From: CAZKAP01 sp964550895
Lineage (GTDB): Bacteria > Bacteroidota > Bacteroidia > Flavobacteriales > Flavobacteriaceae
DNA length: 64,000 nt
Assembly: GCA_964550895.1 (NCBI GenBank)
Contig: CAZKAP010000001.1
Coordinates: 62,001-126,000, forward strand
Direction of reading: 5' to 3'
Shown here: positions 43,235-51,956 of the stretch, in pieces
Layout: the number at the start of each line of letters is the position of its first letter
Position numbering within the stretch: the first letter of the stretch is position 1
Position numbers and translations under genes: made by a program
The notes under the pieces: model-generated
The model's input: the letters and a program-made list of their open reading frames with translations, nothing else
Database searches by the model: none
What the model was told of the DNA's origin: nothing

Positions 43235-44680
43235 TTATCCTACTGAACCTTCAAGGCTGATTTCTAATAGTTTTTGAGCCTCTACTGCGAATTCCATGGG
43301 GAGTTTGTTGAGCACCTCCTTGCTGAATCCATTCACGATCAGGGCGATGGCCTTCTCCGTGTCGATCCCTCGCTGATTGCAGTAGAATATCTGGTCTTCC
43401 CCGATCTTGCTGGTCGTAGCCTCGTGCTCGATCTGGGCTGAACTGTTTTTTGCTTCTATGTAAGGGAAGGTATGGGCCCCGCAGTCGTTACCCATGAGCA
43501 GGGAGTCGCACTGGGAGAAATTACGGGCATTTTCTGCCCGTGAATTCACCTGAACCAAGCCGCGGTAACTGTTCTGCGACCGTCCGGCCGAAATCCCCTT
43601 GGATATGATCGTACTTCGGGTATTCTTTCCCAGGTGAACCATCTTCGTACCCGTATCCGCCTGCTGGTGGTTGTTGGTTACCGCGATGGAATAGAATTCC
43701 CCTATGGAGTCGTCCCCCTTAAGGACGCAGGAAGGATACTTCCAGGTAATTGCTGATCCGGTTTCCACCTGGGTCCAGCTGATCTTGGCGCGGCGCTCGC
43801 AGAGCCCGCGCTTGGTTACGAAATTGAAAACCCCTCCCTGGCCGTTTTTATCACCGGGGAACCAGTTCTGCACCGTAGAGTACTTGATCTCGGCATCCTC
43901 CAGGGCAATGAGTTCCACGACGGCAGCGTGGAGCTGATTCTCGTCCCGGGAAGGGGCAGTGCAGCCTTCGAGGTAACTTACGTAGCTGCCTTCGTCCGCA
44001 ATCACCAGCGTCCTCTCAAACTGACCGGTACCCGCTTGGTTAATACGGAAATAGGTGGAAAGCTCCATTGGGCAACGTACCCCTTTGGGTATATAGCAGA
44101 AGCTACCATCCGAGAAAACGGCCGAATTCAAGGCCGCGTAAAAATTATCCTTAGGAGGCACCACCGAACCGATATATTTCTTCACCAGCTCCGGATGCTC
44201 TTTGATGGCCTCGGAGATCGAACAAAAGATGATCCCCTTCTCAGCCAGGGTCTCTTTGAAGGTAGTGGCCACCGAGACTGAGTCCATGACGATGTCCACG
44301 GCCACCCCGGCTAGCTTCTTCTGCTCCTCCAGGGAAATCCCGAGCTTTTTGAAGGTCTCCAGCAGTTCCGGGTCTACCTCGTCCAGGCTGTTGTATTTGG
44401 GCTTCTTATTGGGCGCTGAGTAATACGAAATCTCCTGGAAATCCGGCTTCTTGTATCGGACGTTGGCCCATTCCGGTTCCTTCATCTGCTGCCAGCCGCG
44501 AAAGGCCTCGAGCCGCCATTCCGTCATCCATTCGGGCTCCTCTTTCTTCTTTGAAATGGCCCGTACGATTTCCTCATTAAGACCTTTCGGAAAGGTGTCG
44601 GATTCTATATCTGTGTAGAAACCGTATTCGTATTCCTTGCTCTCGAGTTCTTTCTTTAACTCGTCTTCAGTATATGCCAT
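43235..44680 (-). CDS. sufB: Fe-S cluster assembly protein SufB
   Basis: The 481-residue protein is the main scaffold on which the cluster is built. Seen are GSFCYIPKGVRCPMELSTYF, the EGCTAPSRDENQLHAAVVEL block, and the C-terminal DCGAHTFPYIEAKN and QIEHEATTSKIGEDQIFY blocks, with the family's conserved cysteines and histidines. The length is as usual for SufB. It lies 39 bp downstream of the SufA-like gene and 18 bp upstream of sufC. Confidence 0.97.
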   Translation of the reverse strand: MAYTEDELKKELESKEYEYGFYTDIESDTFPKGLNEEIVRAISKKKEEPEWMTEWRLEAFRGWQQMKEPEWANVRYKKPDFQEISYYSAPNKKPKYNSLDEVDPELLETFKKLGISLEEQKKLAGVAVDIVMDSVSVATTFKETLAEKGIIFCSISEAIKEHPELVKKYIGSVVPPKDNFYAALNSAVFSDGSFCYIPKGVRCPMELSTYFRINQAGTGQFERTLVIADEGSYVSYLEGCTAPSRDENQLHAAVVELIALEDAEIKYSTVQNWFPGDKNGQGGVFNFVTKRGLCERRAKISWTQVETGSAITWKYPSCVLKGDDSIGEFYSIAVTNNHQQADTGTKMVHLGKNTRSTIISKGISAGRSQNSYRGLVQVNSRAENARNFSQCDSLLMGNDCGAHTFPYIEAKNSSAQIEHEATTSKIGEDQIFYCNQRGIDTEKAIALIVNGFSKEVLNKLPMEFAVEAQKLLEISLEGSVG

Positions 44681-44719
44681 AGACCCTAATTGTTTGGATA
44701 TTGTGCCCCTGCAGGCATT

Positions 44720-45049
44720 CTAAAGGGAGAAACTTTCTCCACAACCGCAGGTGCGCTGTGCATTGGGATTGTTAAACACGAACCCCTTGCCGTTCAGTCC
44801 TCCGGAGTACTCCAGTGTGGTGCCCACCAGATACAGAAAACTCTTTTTATCGACGGCAATGCGAATGTCGTTGTCTTCGAACACCTTATCGTCTTCATTG
44901 ACGGAGGCGTCAAAACTCAGGTCGTAGGACAGCCCGCTGCAGCCGCCGCTTTTGACCCCCACCCGCACATAGTCTTTGGACGCGTCATAGCCCCCTTCCT
45001 TCATCAGGGAGATGACTTTTTCCCGCGCCGTTTGATCTACCTTGACCAT
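44720..45049 (-). CDS. HesB/IscA-type Fe-S carrier (SufA-like)
   Basis: This 109-residue A-type carrier protein has the three cluster ligand cysteines: GVKSGGCSGLSYDL and the C-terminal TCGCGESFS. It accepts clusters from SufBCD and delivers them. As the first gene of the suf operon on the minus strand it likely plays the SufA role. A TATCTTTG box lies 31 bp upstream, and the gene is otherwise preceded by a 97-bp gap to the propeller lipoprotein gene. Confidence 0.93.
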   Translation of the reverse strand: MVKVDQTAREKVISLMKEGGYDASKDYVRVGVKSGGCSGLSYDLSFDASVNEDDKVFEDNDIRIAVDKKSFLYLVGTTLEYSGGLNGKGFVFNNPNAQRTCGCGESFSL

Positions 45050-45080
45050 GTTTGTTTAGACTTATTAAAAATTTGGTTCA

Positions 45081-45088
45081 CAAAGATA
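45081..45088 (-). promoter_or_regulatory. Putative -7 promoter box of the suf operon
   Basis: The minus strand reads TATCTTTG, a perfect TAnnTTTG match 31 bp before the ATG of the carrier gene. No TTTG element is at normal spacing, so only half of the promoter is seen. It would serve the sufA-like, sufB, C, D, S, E, sufT, DUF2480 and DUF3078 genes. Confidence 0.4.
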
Positions 45089-45146
45089 ATGGTTAGTCGT
45101 CAATTCTTCGAATTACTAACGGCTTAAGTGTAACAGATCCTGAACG

Positions 45147-46508
45147 TTAATCCAGCAGGAGGATCCACATATCAGTAGCTCCCCTGAAGTTGACATCCGT
45201 AGTCGGAAGCCCCCGGGTCTCTCCTGCCACCAGTACTCGCCCTGCTTCATTCCGGGCGGCGCCGAAACCAAAGTCGAAATCGCTTCCTCCGGCACTCTCC
45301 TGCCAGAGCAATCTTCCTCTTCCGTCGATCCTAAACATCCAGAGGTCATTTTCGCCCTCATTGGTCTCCAAATCCCCGTCCGCACTCCGCGAATTGCCGG
45401 TGATCAGGTATCCTCCACTCCGGTCTGGTCCAATGGATTCTACTCCTTCGAATTCTGATCCTCCGTAGGTGTTCTCCCACAGCAATTCTCCCCGGTCGTC
45501 TATCTTGATTACCCAGATATCGGAGCCCCCGTGCAACGAACTCACTTGTCCGTCTGTGCTCAGCGTATTTCCGGCGATCAGGTAGTTGCCGTCCGTGGAC
45601 CTGCATACGTCGAAGGCCCGGTCTATGCCGCTCCCTCCGAAGCTGCGTTCCCACAACAACCCACCGTCCCCATCGAGCCTCAACACCCAGTAATCGTAGC
45701 TGCCCCTGGAGGCACCTATGTCGAAATCGGTGCTCTCGGTGGCTCCCACAACCAGAAATCCGCCGTCGGGGGCGGTTGTGACCGCATAGGCCCGATCGTT
45801 ATTGGAACCTCCGTAATACCTTCTCCATACCAGGTCACCGGCTGAGTCCAGGCGGGTAACCCAGAATTCGCCGACTCCATGTGCGGTTAACGCATAGTCC
45901 TTGCCAAAGTTCCCTTCCCCTTCCGAGGCCGTGACATCCAGGAATCCGACAAATAGCAATCCGCCGTCTTCGGTCTCGAGGATGTCGTAGGCATGGTCAT
46001 GACCGGAATACCCGAAGCTTCGCTCCCAGAGGATTTCGCCCCGTGAATCCAGGCGGACCACCCAGTTGTCGTGGAAGCCCTGGTTCGCCGAACCGTCCCC
46101 ATCTGCGCTCATGGCATAGCCGACCAATGCAAATCCGCCATCACGGGTCTGCACCAGGGATTGTCCTCTGTCGTCCCCCGACCCCCCAATGGTTCTGCTC
46201 CATTCACGCTTACCGTCAGGGTCGAGCTTGAGGAGCCAGTAATCATTTACCGGAAACTTCTTGCCCTGAAGGTCCCCATCCACGCTATTGCTGAAGCCGA
46301 GCACGGCAAATCCTCCATCCAGGGTCGAAATGACCTCCCGTGCCGTATCCTCCCCGCTTCCGCCGAAGAGAGACTGTCCGCTGATCTGGCCTGTGAAGCT
46401 CAAACCCGCTTCGCCATCATCGGTGGCGCAGGAATACAAAACCGAAAGGAGTGCCGTACACAGCACCCAGGTAGGCATTCGCCTAAGGGAAATTGGTGCA
46501 GTCATCAT
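45147..46508 (-). CDS. Seven-bladed beta-propeller lipoprotein
   Basis: The 453-residue protein has a lipoprotein signal ending in VLYSC and no catalytic motif. It is built from seven repeats of about 55-60 residues, each with a core like GGSGDDRGQSLVQTRDGGF, then DxWVLRLD and LLWERSFGGSG. The repeat starts are LFGGSGEDT, TIGGSGDDR, SFGYSGHDH, YYGGSNNDR, SFGGSGIDR, TYGGSEFEG and SAGGSDFDF. Seven repeats point to one closed propeller. The gene start overlaps the stop of the upstream lipoprotein (ATGA at 46505-46508), so the two are co-translated. I do not know the ligand; surface or periplasmic binding is inferred. Confidence 0.75.
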   Translation of the reverse strand: MMTAPISLRRMPTWVLCTALLSVLYSCATDDGEAGLSFTGQISGQSLFGGSGEDTAREVISTLDGGFAVLGFSNSVDGDLQGKKFPVNDYWLLKLDPDGKREWSRTIGGSGDDRGQSLVQTRDGGFALVGYAMSADGDGSANQGFHDNWVVRLDSRGEILWERSFGYSGHDHAYDILETEDGGLLFVGFLDVTASEGEGNFGKDYALTAHGVGEFWVTRLDSAGDLVWRRYYGGSNNDRAYAVTTAPDGGFLVVGATESTDFDIGASRGSYDYWVLRLDGDGGLLWERSFGGSGIDRAFDVCRSTDGNYLIAGNTLSTDGQVSSLHGGSDIWVIKIDDRGELLWENTYGGSEFEGVESIGPDRSGGYLITGNSRSADGDLETNEGENDLWMFRIDGRGRLLWQESAGGSDFDFGFGAARNEAGRVLVAGETRGLPTTDVNFRGATDMWILLLD

Positions 46509-47770
46509 GGGGAATTGCTTTTACGAACGATAAAGAGGCCCGAACTGATGTCATTGATGAGTATATCTCCCGAGGGCAGGTAAGGATAAATGCTCCATAC
46601 TCCGTCGAAGGCCGCGTTATCGTGGCTCGGGAAGGTATCGAAAAAGCCGGTTTCCTCTATATTACCCGAGCCGATACCGCTCAGATCGATTTCCCTGAAA
46701 CCCGCAGTGTAATTGGCCAGGTAAAAGGAATCGCCCAGCACGTACCCGTTGTGATCAATCGCGCCAGTAGGACCGGTGTACTCGAAGGCCAGTTGGGGAT
46801 TGTCGAGATCGGTCAGGTCGAACACCAGAGTTCGGGAATTCAAGCCCCAGTCGATCTCATCCAGTTCATCTCCCAGCAAGAAATAGGTCTGATCTTCCGT
46901 AAACCAGCCCTGATGGGTGTACTCCAAGAACTCATAATCCACGGAAGATATGAAGGCAGGAGCATCGAGTTCGGTCACGTCCACCAGTACTAACTCGTTC
47001 TCGTTAGACCCTATGAACAACGTCCGGTTGGTGTAGTCGGGATCCGGTCCTGAATACCGGATGACCTGGGCATCGTGGGTATAGCCCGACCCTCCGTAAC
47101 CTCCGGCCGGCAAGGGATTCAACGGATCCGATATATCGACGAAGTGCACTCCTCCTGCAAACGCATCACGGCGACTTGTGCCTACGGCATAGGCTATGGG
47201 CCGGTCGGGACTCACCACTACATTGTGGGCATTGCCAAATCCCGTGAAATGGGCATCTGCACTGAACTCCTGATTTACGGCATCCGACGCCAACAGCCGG
47301 CGAAGATCGAATATTTGCATGCCGTGTCCGGAAGCCTCACTGATTATTACCGCGTAATGCTCGTATACCTTGATGTCCCTCCACGGACTGGAAACGGTCG
47401 CCGTAGGCAATTTACCCGTGATTCTCGGGTTTTCCGGGTCGCTGAGTTCTACGAATACCGTTCCGTTATCCACCCCCACAAGTGCAAACTCCCTTCCGGA
47501 ATCGGGATCGGCCCAGCCCCAGATATCATTCGCCTCCCGGGCATCCAGTACCGTCAGGTCAACCCGCGCAACCAGATCGTAGCCGTTACAGGGATACATC
47601 CCGGCCAGACCATCTTCACAAGGGGTTATCGCCGTGTTCTCCTCCACGGGTGGATCCTTAGCATCACCCGTCACAGGGTCCGAGTCCACGGTTTCGGAGG
47701 TACAGGAAAGCAGGGCTAAAACCGGCAGCCATACCAATGCTACCCGTAATGGGAATCGGTTGAATCTCAT
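46505..47770 (-). CDS. Choice-of-anchor B family lipoprotein
   Basis: The 421-residue protein starts at the ATG at 47770 (MRFNRFPLRVALVWLPVLALLSC), a lipoprotein signal with lipobox LLSC; a TTG at 47806 is rejected because it lies upstream of a promoter box. The rest is beta-propeller-like with LVIVD-type repeats, for example VFVELSDPENPRITGKLP, IFDLRRLL and VLVDVTELDAPAFISSVDY, as in the choice-of-anchor B family. A DTFPSHDNAAFDGVWSIYPY block lies close to the C-terminus. It is translationally coupled to the seven-bladed propeller lipoprotein. The function is unknown. Confidence 0.8.
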   Translation of the reverse strand: MRFNRFPLRVALVWLPVLALLSCTSETVDSDPVTGDAKDPPVEENTAITPCEDGLAGMYPCNGYDLVARVDLTVLDAREANDIWGWADPDSGREFALVGVDNGTVFVELSDPENPRITGKLPTATVSSPWRDIKVYEHYAVIISEASGHGMQIFDLRRLLASDAVNQEFSADAHFTGFGNAHNVVVSPDRPIAYAVGTSRRDAFAGGVHFVDISDPLNPLPAGGYGGSGYTHDAQVIRYSGPDPDYTNRTLFIGSNENELVLVDVTELDAPAFISSVDYEFLEYTHQGWFTEDQTYFLLGDELDEIDWGLNSRTLVFDLTDLDNPQLAFEYTGPTGAIDHNGYVLGDSFYLANYTAGFREIDLSGIGSGNIEETGFFDTFPSHDNAAFDGVWSIYPYLPSGDILINDISSGLFIVRKSNSP

Positions 47771-47788
47771 AGCAATTTCGAAGAATCT

Positions 47789-47796
47789 CAAAGATA
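47789..47796 (-). promoter_or_regulatory. Putative -7 promoter box for the propeller lipoprotein pair
   Basis: The minus strand reads TATCTTTG, 18 bp before the ATG at 47770. It supports that start over the in-frame TTG further upstream. Confidence 0.4.
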
Positions 47797-47902
47797 AGGT
47801 TTTCAACTATAGTGCCTTAGGCCTCCCCCAAATATTCGACTAAGCGCGGAGGGACGGAACCGGGGCATCTTCTGTTATCATAGGGTTGCCAAAAATTGGC
47901 CG

Positions 47903-47910
47903 TAATTTTG
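47903..47910 (+). promoter_or_regulatory. Putative -7 promoter box immediately upstream of thiL
   Basis: TAATTTTG matches TAnnTTTG and ends only 5 bp before the ATG at 47916, so transcription from it would give an almost leaderless mRNA. No -33 element at 17-23 bp was found; a TTG at 47885-47887 is somewhat too close (14-15 bp). Confidence 0.35.
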
Positions 47911-47915
47911 CATTT

Positions 47916-48977
47916 ATGCTGGAGGATAAGAACCCATCGCGAACCCCCCTGGAAGAACTGGGGGAATTTGGATTAATCGAACGTCTCACCCGGGATGTTA
48001 AGCTCACCCACGCCTCAAGCGTCAAAGGGGTCGGTGACGATACTGCCGTGCTCATGCACCCGAACTCCCTGATCCTGCTAACCACGGATCTGCTCGTGGA
48101 AGGCATTCACTTCGATCTCAGTTATGCCCCCCTGCATCACCTGGGGTACAAAGCCGTGGTGGTCAACCTCTCGGATGTGTATGCCATGAATGGAAAGGCG
48201 ACGCAGATCACCGTTTCCATAGCGGTTTCAAATCGCTTTTCCCTGGAAGCCATCGATGCCCTGTATCAGGGAATCCTCAAGGCCTGTGAAGTCTACGGGG
48301 TGGACCTGGTGGGCGGTGATACGACCTCATCACGAACCGGCCTGCTCATTAGTGTCAATGCCGTTGGTACCGGTCAGCCCGATCGCATCACATACAGGAA
48401 CGGCGCCCGGGAAGGGGACCTGCTCGTTGTCAGTGGCGACCTGGGAGGGGCCTATCTGGGATACCAGGTGCTCCGAAGGGAAAAAGAGGTATTCCTGGCC
48501 AACCCCCAGCACCAGCCGGATCTGGACCGATATACCTATCTGGTGGAGCGGCAGCTCAAGCCCGAGGCAAGGCGCGATATCACCGAATTGCTCGAGAAAC
48601 TGGAAGTGCTGCCCACGGCCATGATCGATGTCAGCGATGGACTTTCCTCGGAAATACTACACCTCAGTACCTGCAGCGATCTGGGATGCCAGATTTACGA
48701 AGAGAAAATACCCATGGATCCCGCGGTGATTACGACAGCCGAAGAATTTGGACTGCATCCCGCAACCTGCGCACTGAATGGAGGAGAAGACTATGAATTG
48801 CTTTTTACACTGGACCCCGGAGAATATTCGAAAATTAAAGGAAATCCCAACCTGAGTGTTATCGGGCACATGACCGGAAGGGAGCAGGGTGTCCACATGG
48901 TTACCAAAACTGGGGAACAGGTGCCATTGCAAGCCCAGGGATGGAATGCCCTCCGAAATGATTCTGACGATCGATAG
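47916..48977 (+). CDS. thiL: Thiamine-monophosphate kinase
   Basis: The 353-residue enzyme phosphorylates thiamine monophosphate to thiamine diphosphate. The AIRS/ThiL-type fold shows GVGDDTAVL, LLTTDLLVEGIHFDLS, NLSDVYAMNGKATQI, DLVGGDTTSS and AMIDVSDGLSSEI, and the C-terminal NGGEDYELLFTL. The ATG at 47916 is chosen because the TTG at 47886 lies inside the promoter region. No other thi gene and no TPP riboswitch are seen. The small zinc-ribbon gene is convergent, 12 bp from the thiL stop. Confidence 0.95.
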   Translation: MLEDKNPSRTPLEELGEFGLIERLTRDVKLTHASSVKGVGDDTAVLMHPNSLILLTTDLLVEGIHFDLSYAPLHHLGYKAVVVNLSDVYAMNGKATQITVSIAVSNRFSLEAIDALYQGILKACEVYGVDLVGGDTTSSRTGLLISVNAVGTGQPDRITYRNGAREGDLLVVSGDLGGAYLGYQVLRREKEVFLANPQHQPDLDRYTYLVERQLKPEARRDITELLEKLEVLPTAMIDVSDGLSSEILHLSTCSDLGCQIYEEKIPMDPAVITTAEEFGLHPATCALNGGEDYELLFTLDPGEYSKIKGNPNLSVIGHMTGREQGVHMVTKTGEQVPLQAQGWNALRNDSDDR

Positions 48978-48989
48978 CTGGAACCGGGA

Positions 48990-49253
48990 TCAGCGGTTCA
49001 GGCCGGTCAGGGAATGTCTCCTTTTTCGCCTTCGGCTGTAAATCTCCCGCAGCTGCTCATTGATACGCTGCTTTTCGATGGTGAGTTCGCTGATTTCGCC
49101 CTCGGCATCCGTAGTCAGCTGGCGGTTGCAGTACACGCATCCGTACTCGCGAACGTGACCCGTTATTTCCCGGGATACCCTATATTGATGCCCGAATATT
49201 GCACAAAGCAGGGACAGCAGGGGTTTACCTTCGGATGGAGGTCTTTTTCTCAT
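48990..49253 (-). CDS. Small zinc-ribbon-like conserved protein
   Basis: This 87-residue protein starts at the ATG at 49253 (MRKRPPSEGKPLLSLLCAIFGH). An upstream ATG at 49304 is less likely because it would reach to within 9 bp of the brnQ start. The middle reads FGHQYRVSREITGHVREYGCVYC and is followed by NRQLTTDAEG; one CxxC (GCVYC) plus His/Cys around it suggests a small metal-binding fold. The tail is basic (RRRKRRHS). Similar short proteins are common in flavobacteria, with unknown function. It lies between the convergent thiL and the divergent brnQ. Confidence 0.65.
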   Translation of the reverse strand: MRKRPPSEGKPLLSLLCAIFGHQYRVSREITGHVREYGCVYCNRQLTTDAEGEISELTIEKQRINEQLREIYSRRRKRRHSLTGLNR

Positions 49254-49313
49254 AGCGAGCTCAAAGCTTTTTTTGAAGGTAGCAAATGCATACAGACCGC
49301 ACAAAAATTTTGT

Positions 49314-50591
49314 ATGAGTGATTCGATTAAGTCGATCATCGTCACCTCGGGGGCCATGTTCGCGCTCATATTCGGAGCCGGTAACCTGATTCTTCCTCCC
49401 CAGCTCGGGGCCCAGTTCTCGACAGACTGGTTACTGACTTCCCTCGGATTTACCATCACCGCCATCGTCTTTCCCGTACTGGGCTTCATTGCCCATGCGC
49501 GCAATCAGGGAGGTGTCCACGGGCTTGCCCTACCAATGGGCAGGATTTTTTCCTGGATGTTCCCACTTCTTATCTACCTGATCGCCGTAGCCCTCCCCGG
49601 CCCCAGAACGGCATCGGTCACCTACGAGGTAGGCGTAAAGCCCCTATACGAAATGGATGCCGGAATTTTCAGTTTCTTCTACTTCGCCGGAGTACTGCTG
49701 ATCGGTTGGTTTAGAAGCAGCCTGTTACAGTTTATGGGTAAGTTCCTGAATCCTCTGCTCGTACTCACCATACTGACCCTGATCGGGGCTTCCTTTTTCC
49801 TTCCCGGTTCGGAGGGACCGGCCAGCCCTGCGCCCGCCCTGGTCCACGGCATGGTCGAAGGCTATCAGACCTACGACGCCCTGGCATCCATGGTCATCGG
49901 AGGTGTCATCCTGGTGTCCCTCAGAGTGGGTCGCCCCGATATGTCCAGGGCGGCGGTACAGAGGGTTGTTTCGATTAGCGGAATCCTCGCCGGCACCATG
50001 CTGATGCTCGTGTACTGGGGTCTGATTTACGGGGGAACGCGAGTCGCGGGTATGGGGGAGGGCCTGAGTCGTACCGAACTGCTCCGCCTGCTGAGCGCCG
50101 AGGCCCTGGGCCCCGAATCGGTTTATCTGCTGAGTGCACTGGTCAGCCTGGCCTGTTTTTCCACGGCCTGCGGAGTGTCCATAGGAGCCGCGGATTTTAT
50201 GGCGGAACTCGTAGGCAAGCGACCCAGGAAAACCTACCGGATCTCCCTCGCTGCCATCGCTCTTCTGGGATGGCTTATCGGAAGCCGGGAGGCAGATACC
50301 ATAGTTTCCTTGGGATATCCGGTACTGCTGCTCATTTACCCGGCCACCGTCGTGCTGATCGTCCTGACCCTGCTTCCCACAGGAGTTCTGAGCACCTTCT
50401 GGTTCCGGCTGACCCTCTGGATTTGCTTGGTTTTCAGCATACCCGATGTACTGTTGTATCTGGAACCGGCACTCGCAGAGCATACCCGGATCGGAGCCCT
50501 CCCCGGTGCGGGAATCCAAATGGGATGGGTGCTCCCATCCCTCGCGGTTCTGGGGATCGGACTCATCATACGGAGCCTGCGCAGGCCGTAG
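49314..50591 (+). CDS. brnQ: Branched-chain amino acid transport protein (BrnQ/LIVCS family)
   Basis: The 425-residue protein has about twelve membrane segments and the family blocks SGAMFALIFGAGNLILPP, GFTITAIVFPVLGFIAHA and FSTACGVSIGAADFMAEL. It imports leucine, isoleucine and valine with Na+ or H+. The ATG at 49314 is the family start (MSDSIKSIIVTSGAMF); a longer frame from 49014 would overlap the zinc-ribbon gene on the other strand and has no coding character before it. The next gene is convergent, with stops 21 bp apart. Confidence 0.94.
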   Translation: MSDSIKSIIVTSGAMFALIFGAGNLILPPQLGAQFSTDWLLTSLGFTITAIVFPVLGFIAHARNQGGVHGLALPMGRIFSWMFPLLIYLIAVALPGPRTASVTYEVGVKPLYEMDAGIFSFFYFAGVLLIGWFRSSLLQFMGKFLNPLLVLTILTLIGASFFLPGSEGPASPAPALVHGMVEGYQTYDALASMVIGGVILVSLRVGRPDMSRAAVQRVVSISGILAGTMLMLVYWGLIYGGTRVAGMGEGLSRTELLRLLSAEALGPESVYLLSALVSLACFSTACGVSIGAADFMAELVGKRPRKTYRISLAAIALLGWLIGSREADTIVSLGYPVLLLIYPATVVLIVLTLLPTGVLSTFWFRLTLWICLVFSIPDVLLYLEPALAEHTRIGALPGAGIQMGWVLPSLAVLGIGLIIRSLRRP

Positions 50592-50612
50592 AGACCCAGG
50601 CCCGATGGGGCC

Positions 50613-51908
50613 TTATCGGGCATTCATCAACTCCTCGATCTCCCCGGCCTCGATGGGAATACCGCCCATCAGGTTCAGGGGATCTCCCGTTTCCTGTATC
50701 ACCACGTCGTCTTCGAGCCGGATTCCGATGCCCTCGTCCTGAACGTAGATGGCGGGCTCGACCGTAAAGACCATATTCGGCTTCATAGGTGTCTTCAAGG
50801 CACCGTAGTCGTGGGTATTCAGGCCCAAATGGTGGCTGGTCCCATGCATGAAATACTTCTTATAGGCAGGCCATTGGGGGTCTTCGTTCTGGACGTCCGC
50901 CCTATCGAGCAAGCCCAGACCGATCAGTTCAGAAGTCATGAGCTTACCGACCTCCTTATGGTATTCCTCCCATAGTGTCCCGGGTCGGAGCATGGCCGTA
51001 GCCTCGTTCTTCACGCGGAGTACGGATTGATATACTTCGAGCTGACGGGGACTGAATCGACCATTAACCGGTATAGTACGCGACATGTCGCTGCTATAAT
51101 TGGCATAGGCCGCTCCTACATCCATGAGCATGAGATGCCCGTCCAGGCACTGGGAGCTGTTCTCGGTATAGTGCAACACTATGGCATTCGGCCCGGAGGC
51201 GATAATCGGTTCGTAGGCAAATCCCTCTGACCTGCGGCACATAAACTCGTGGATGTACTCCGCCTCCACTTCGTACTCCCAAACCCCGGGCCTCACGAAG
51301 CCGAGCACGCGTCGGAACCCGGCCTCCGTTATGGAGCAGGCATGCCGTATGGCTTCAATTTCCTCCGGCTCCTTTACCCCCCGGACCTCCTGCAATATGG
51401 GCTGACTACGCTGAACCGGATGCGCAGGATATTTCTGTCGGAACCACTGGATGAATCGGGCCTCACGGGTCTGGGTCTCTACGGCCTGACGGTAGTGCTC
51501 ATTCGTGTTCAGATACACAACCCTGGCCTCGGTCATCAGGTCGAACAACACCTGCTCGAAGCGATCGAGCCAGTACACCGTCCGGATTCCCGATCTTTCT
51601 GTAGCCTCTTCCTGGCTGAGTTTTGCTCCCTCCCAGATGGCAATATGCTCATCGGTTTTCTTGAGGAACAGGATTTCCCTGTGGTCTTCCCGGACCGCAT
51701 CCGGAAACAACAGGAGTATACTTTCCTCCTGATCGATACCGGACAGATAATACAAATCCCTGTCCTGCTGAAAGGGCAGGGTACTGTCTGCACCTATGGG
51801 ATAAATATCATTTGAATTGAAAATGGCGATCGCCCCTTCGACGAGTCGCTGACAGAACTTGGCCCTGTTCCTTGTAAACAGGGATGAATCCAACGGCGTG
51901 TATCTCAT
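50613..51908 (-). CDS. Xaa-Pro aminopeptidase (aminopeptidase P, M24B)
   Basis: The 431-residue enzyme removes an N-terminal residue before proline. It has the N-terminal aminopeptidase P domain (YYLSGIDQEES) and the pita-bread catalytic domain with metal ligands: D in LMDVGAAY and in SSDMSRT, H in GTSHHLGLNTHD, E in FTVEPAIYV and E in RLEDDVV. No signal peptide is seen, so it is likely cytosolic. It stands alone on the minus strand. Confidence 0.94.
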   Translation of the reverse strand: MRYTPLDSSLFTRNRAKFCQRLVEGAIAIFNSNDIYPIGADSTLPFQQDRDLYYLSGIDQEESILLLFPDAVREDHREILFLKKTDEHIAIWEGAKLSQEEATERSGIRTVYWLDRFEQVLFDLMTEARVVYLNTNEHYRQAVETQTREARFIQWFRQKYPAHPVQRSQPILQEVRGVKEPEEIEAIRHACSITEAGFRRVLGFVRPGVWEYEVEAEYIHEFMCRRSEGFAYEPIIASGPNAIVLHYTENSSQCLDGHLMLMDVGAAYANYSSDMSRTIPVNGRFSPRQLEVYQSVLRVKNEATAMLRPGTLWEEYHKEVGKLMTSELIGLGLLDRADVQNEDPQWPAYKKYFMHGTSHHLGLNTHDYGALKTPMKPNMVFTVEPAIYVQDEGIGIRLEDDVVIQETGDPLNLMGGIPIEAGEIEELMNAR

Positions 51909-51956
51909 GGTTTAGTTTAAATAAAAGCGCGAATCAGGAAGCCGGACCATTCGGCG

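Noticed and set aside
47810..47915. TPP riboswitch upstream of thiL
   Set aside because: The space before thiL is too short and lacks the CUGAGA and ACCUGA core motifs; the -7 box is 5 bp before the start.
49725..50519. 264-codon open frame on the minus strand
   Set aside because: Antisense to brnQ; the product is rich in Gln, Gly and charged residues with no domain, as expected of a shadow of membrane-protein codons.
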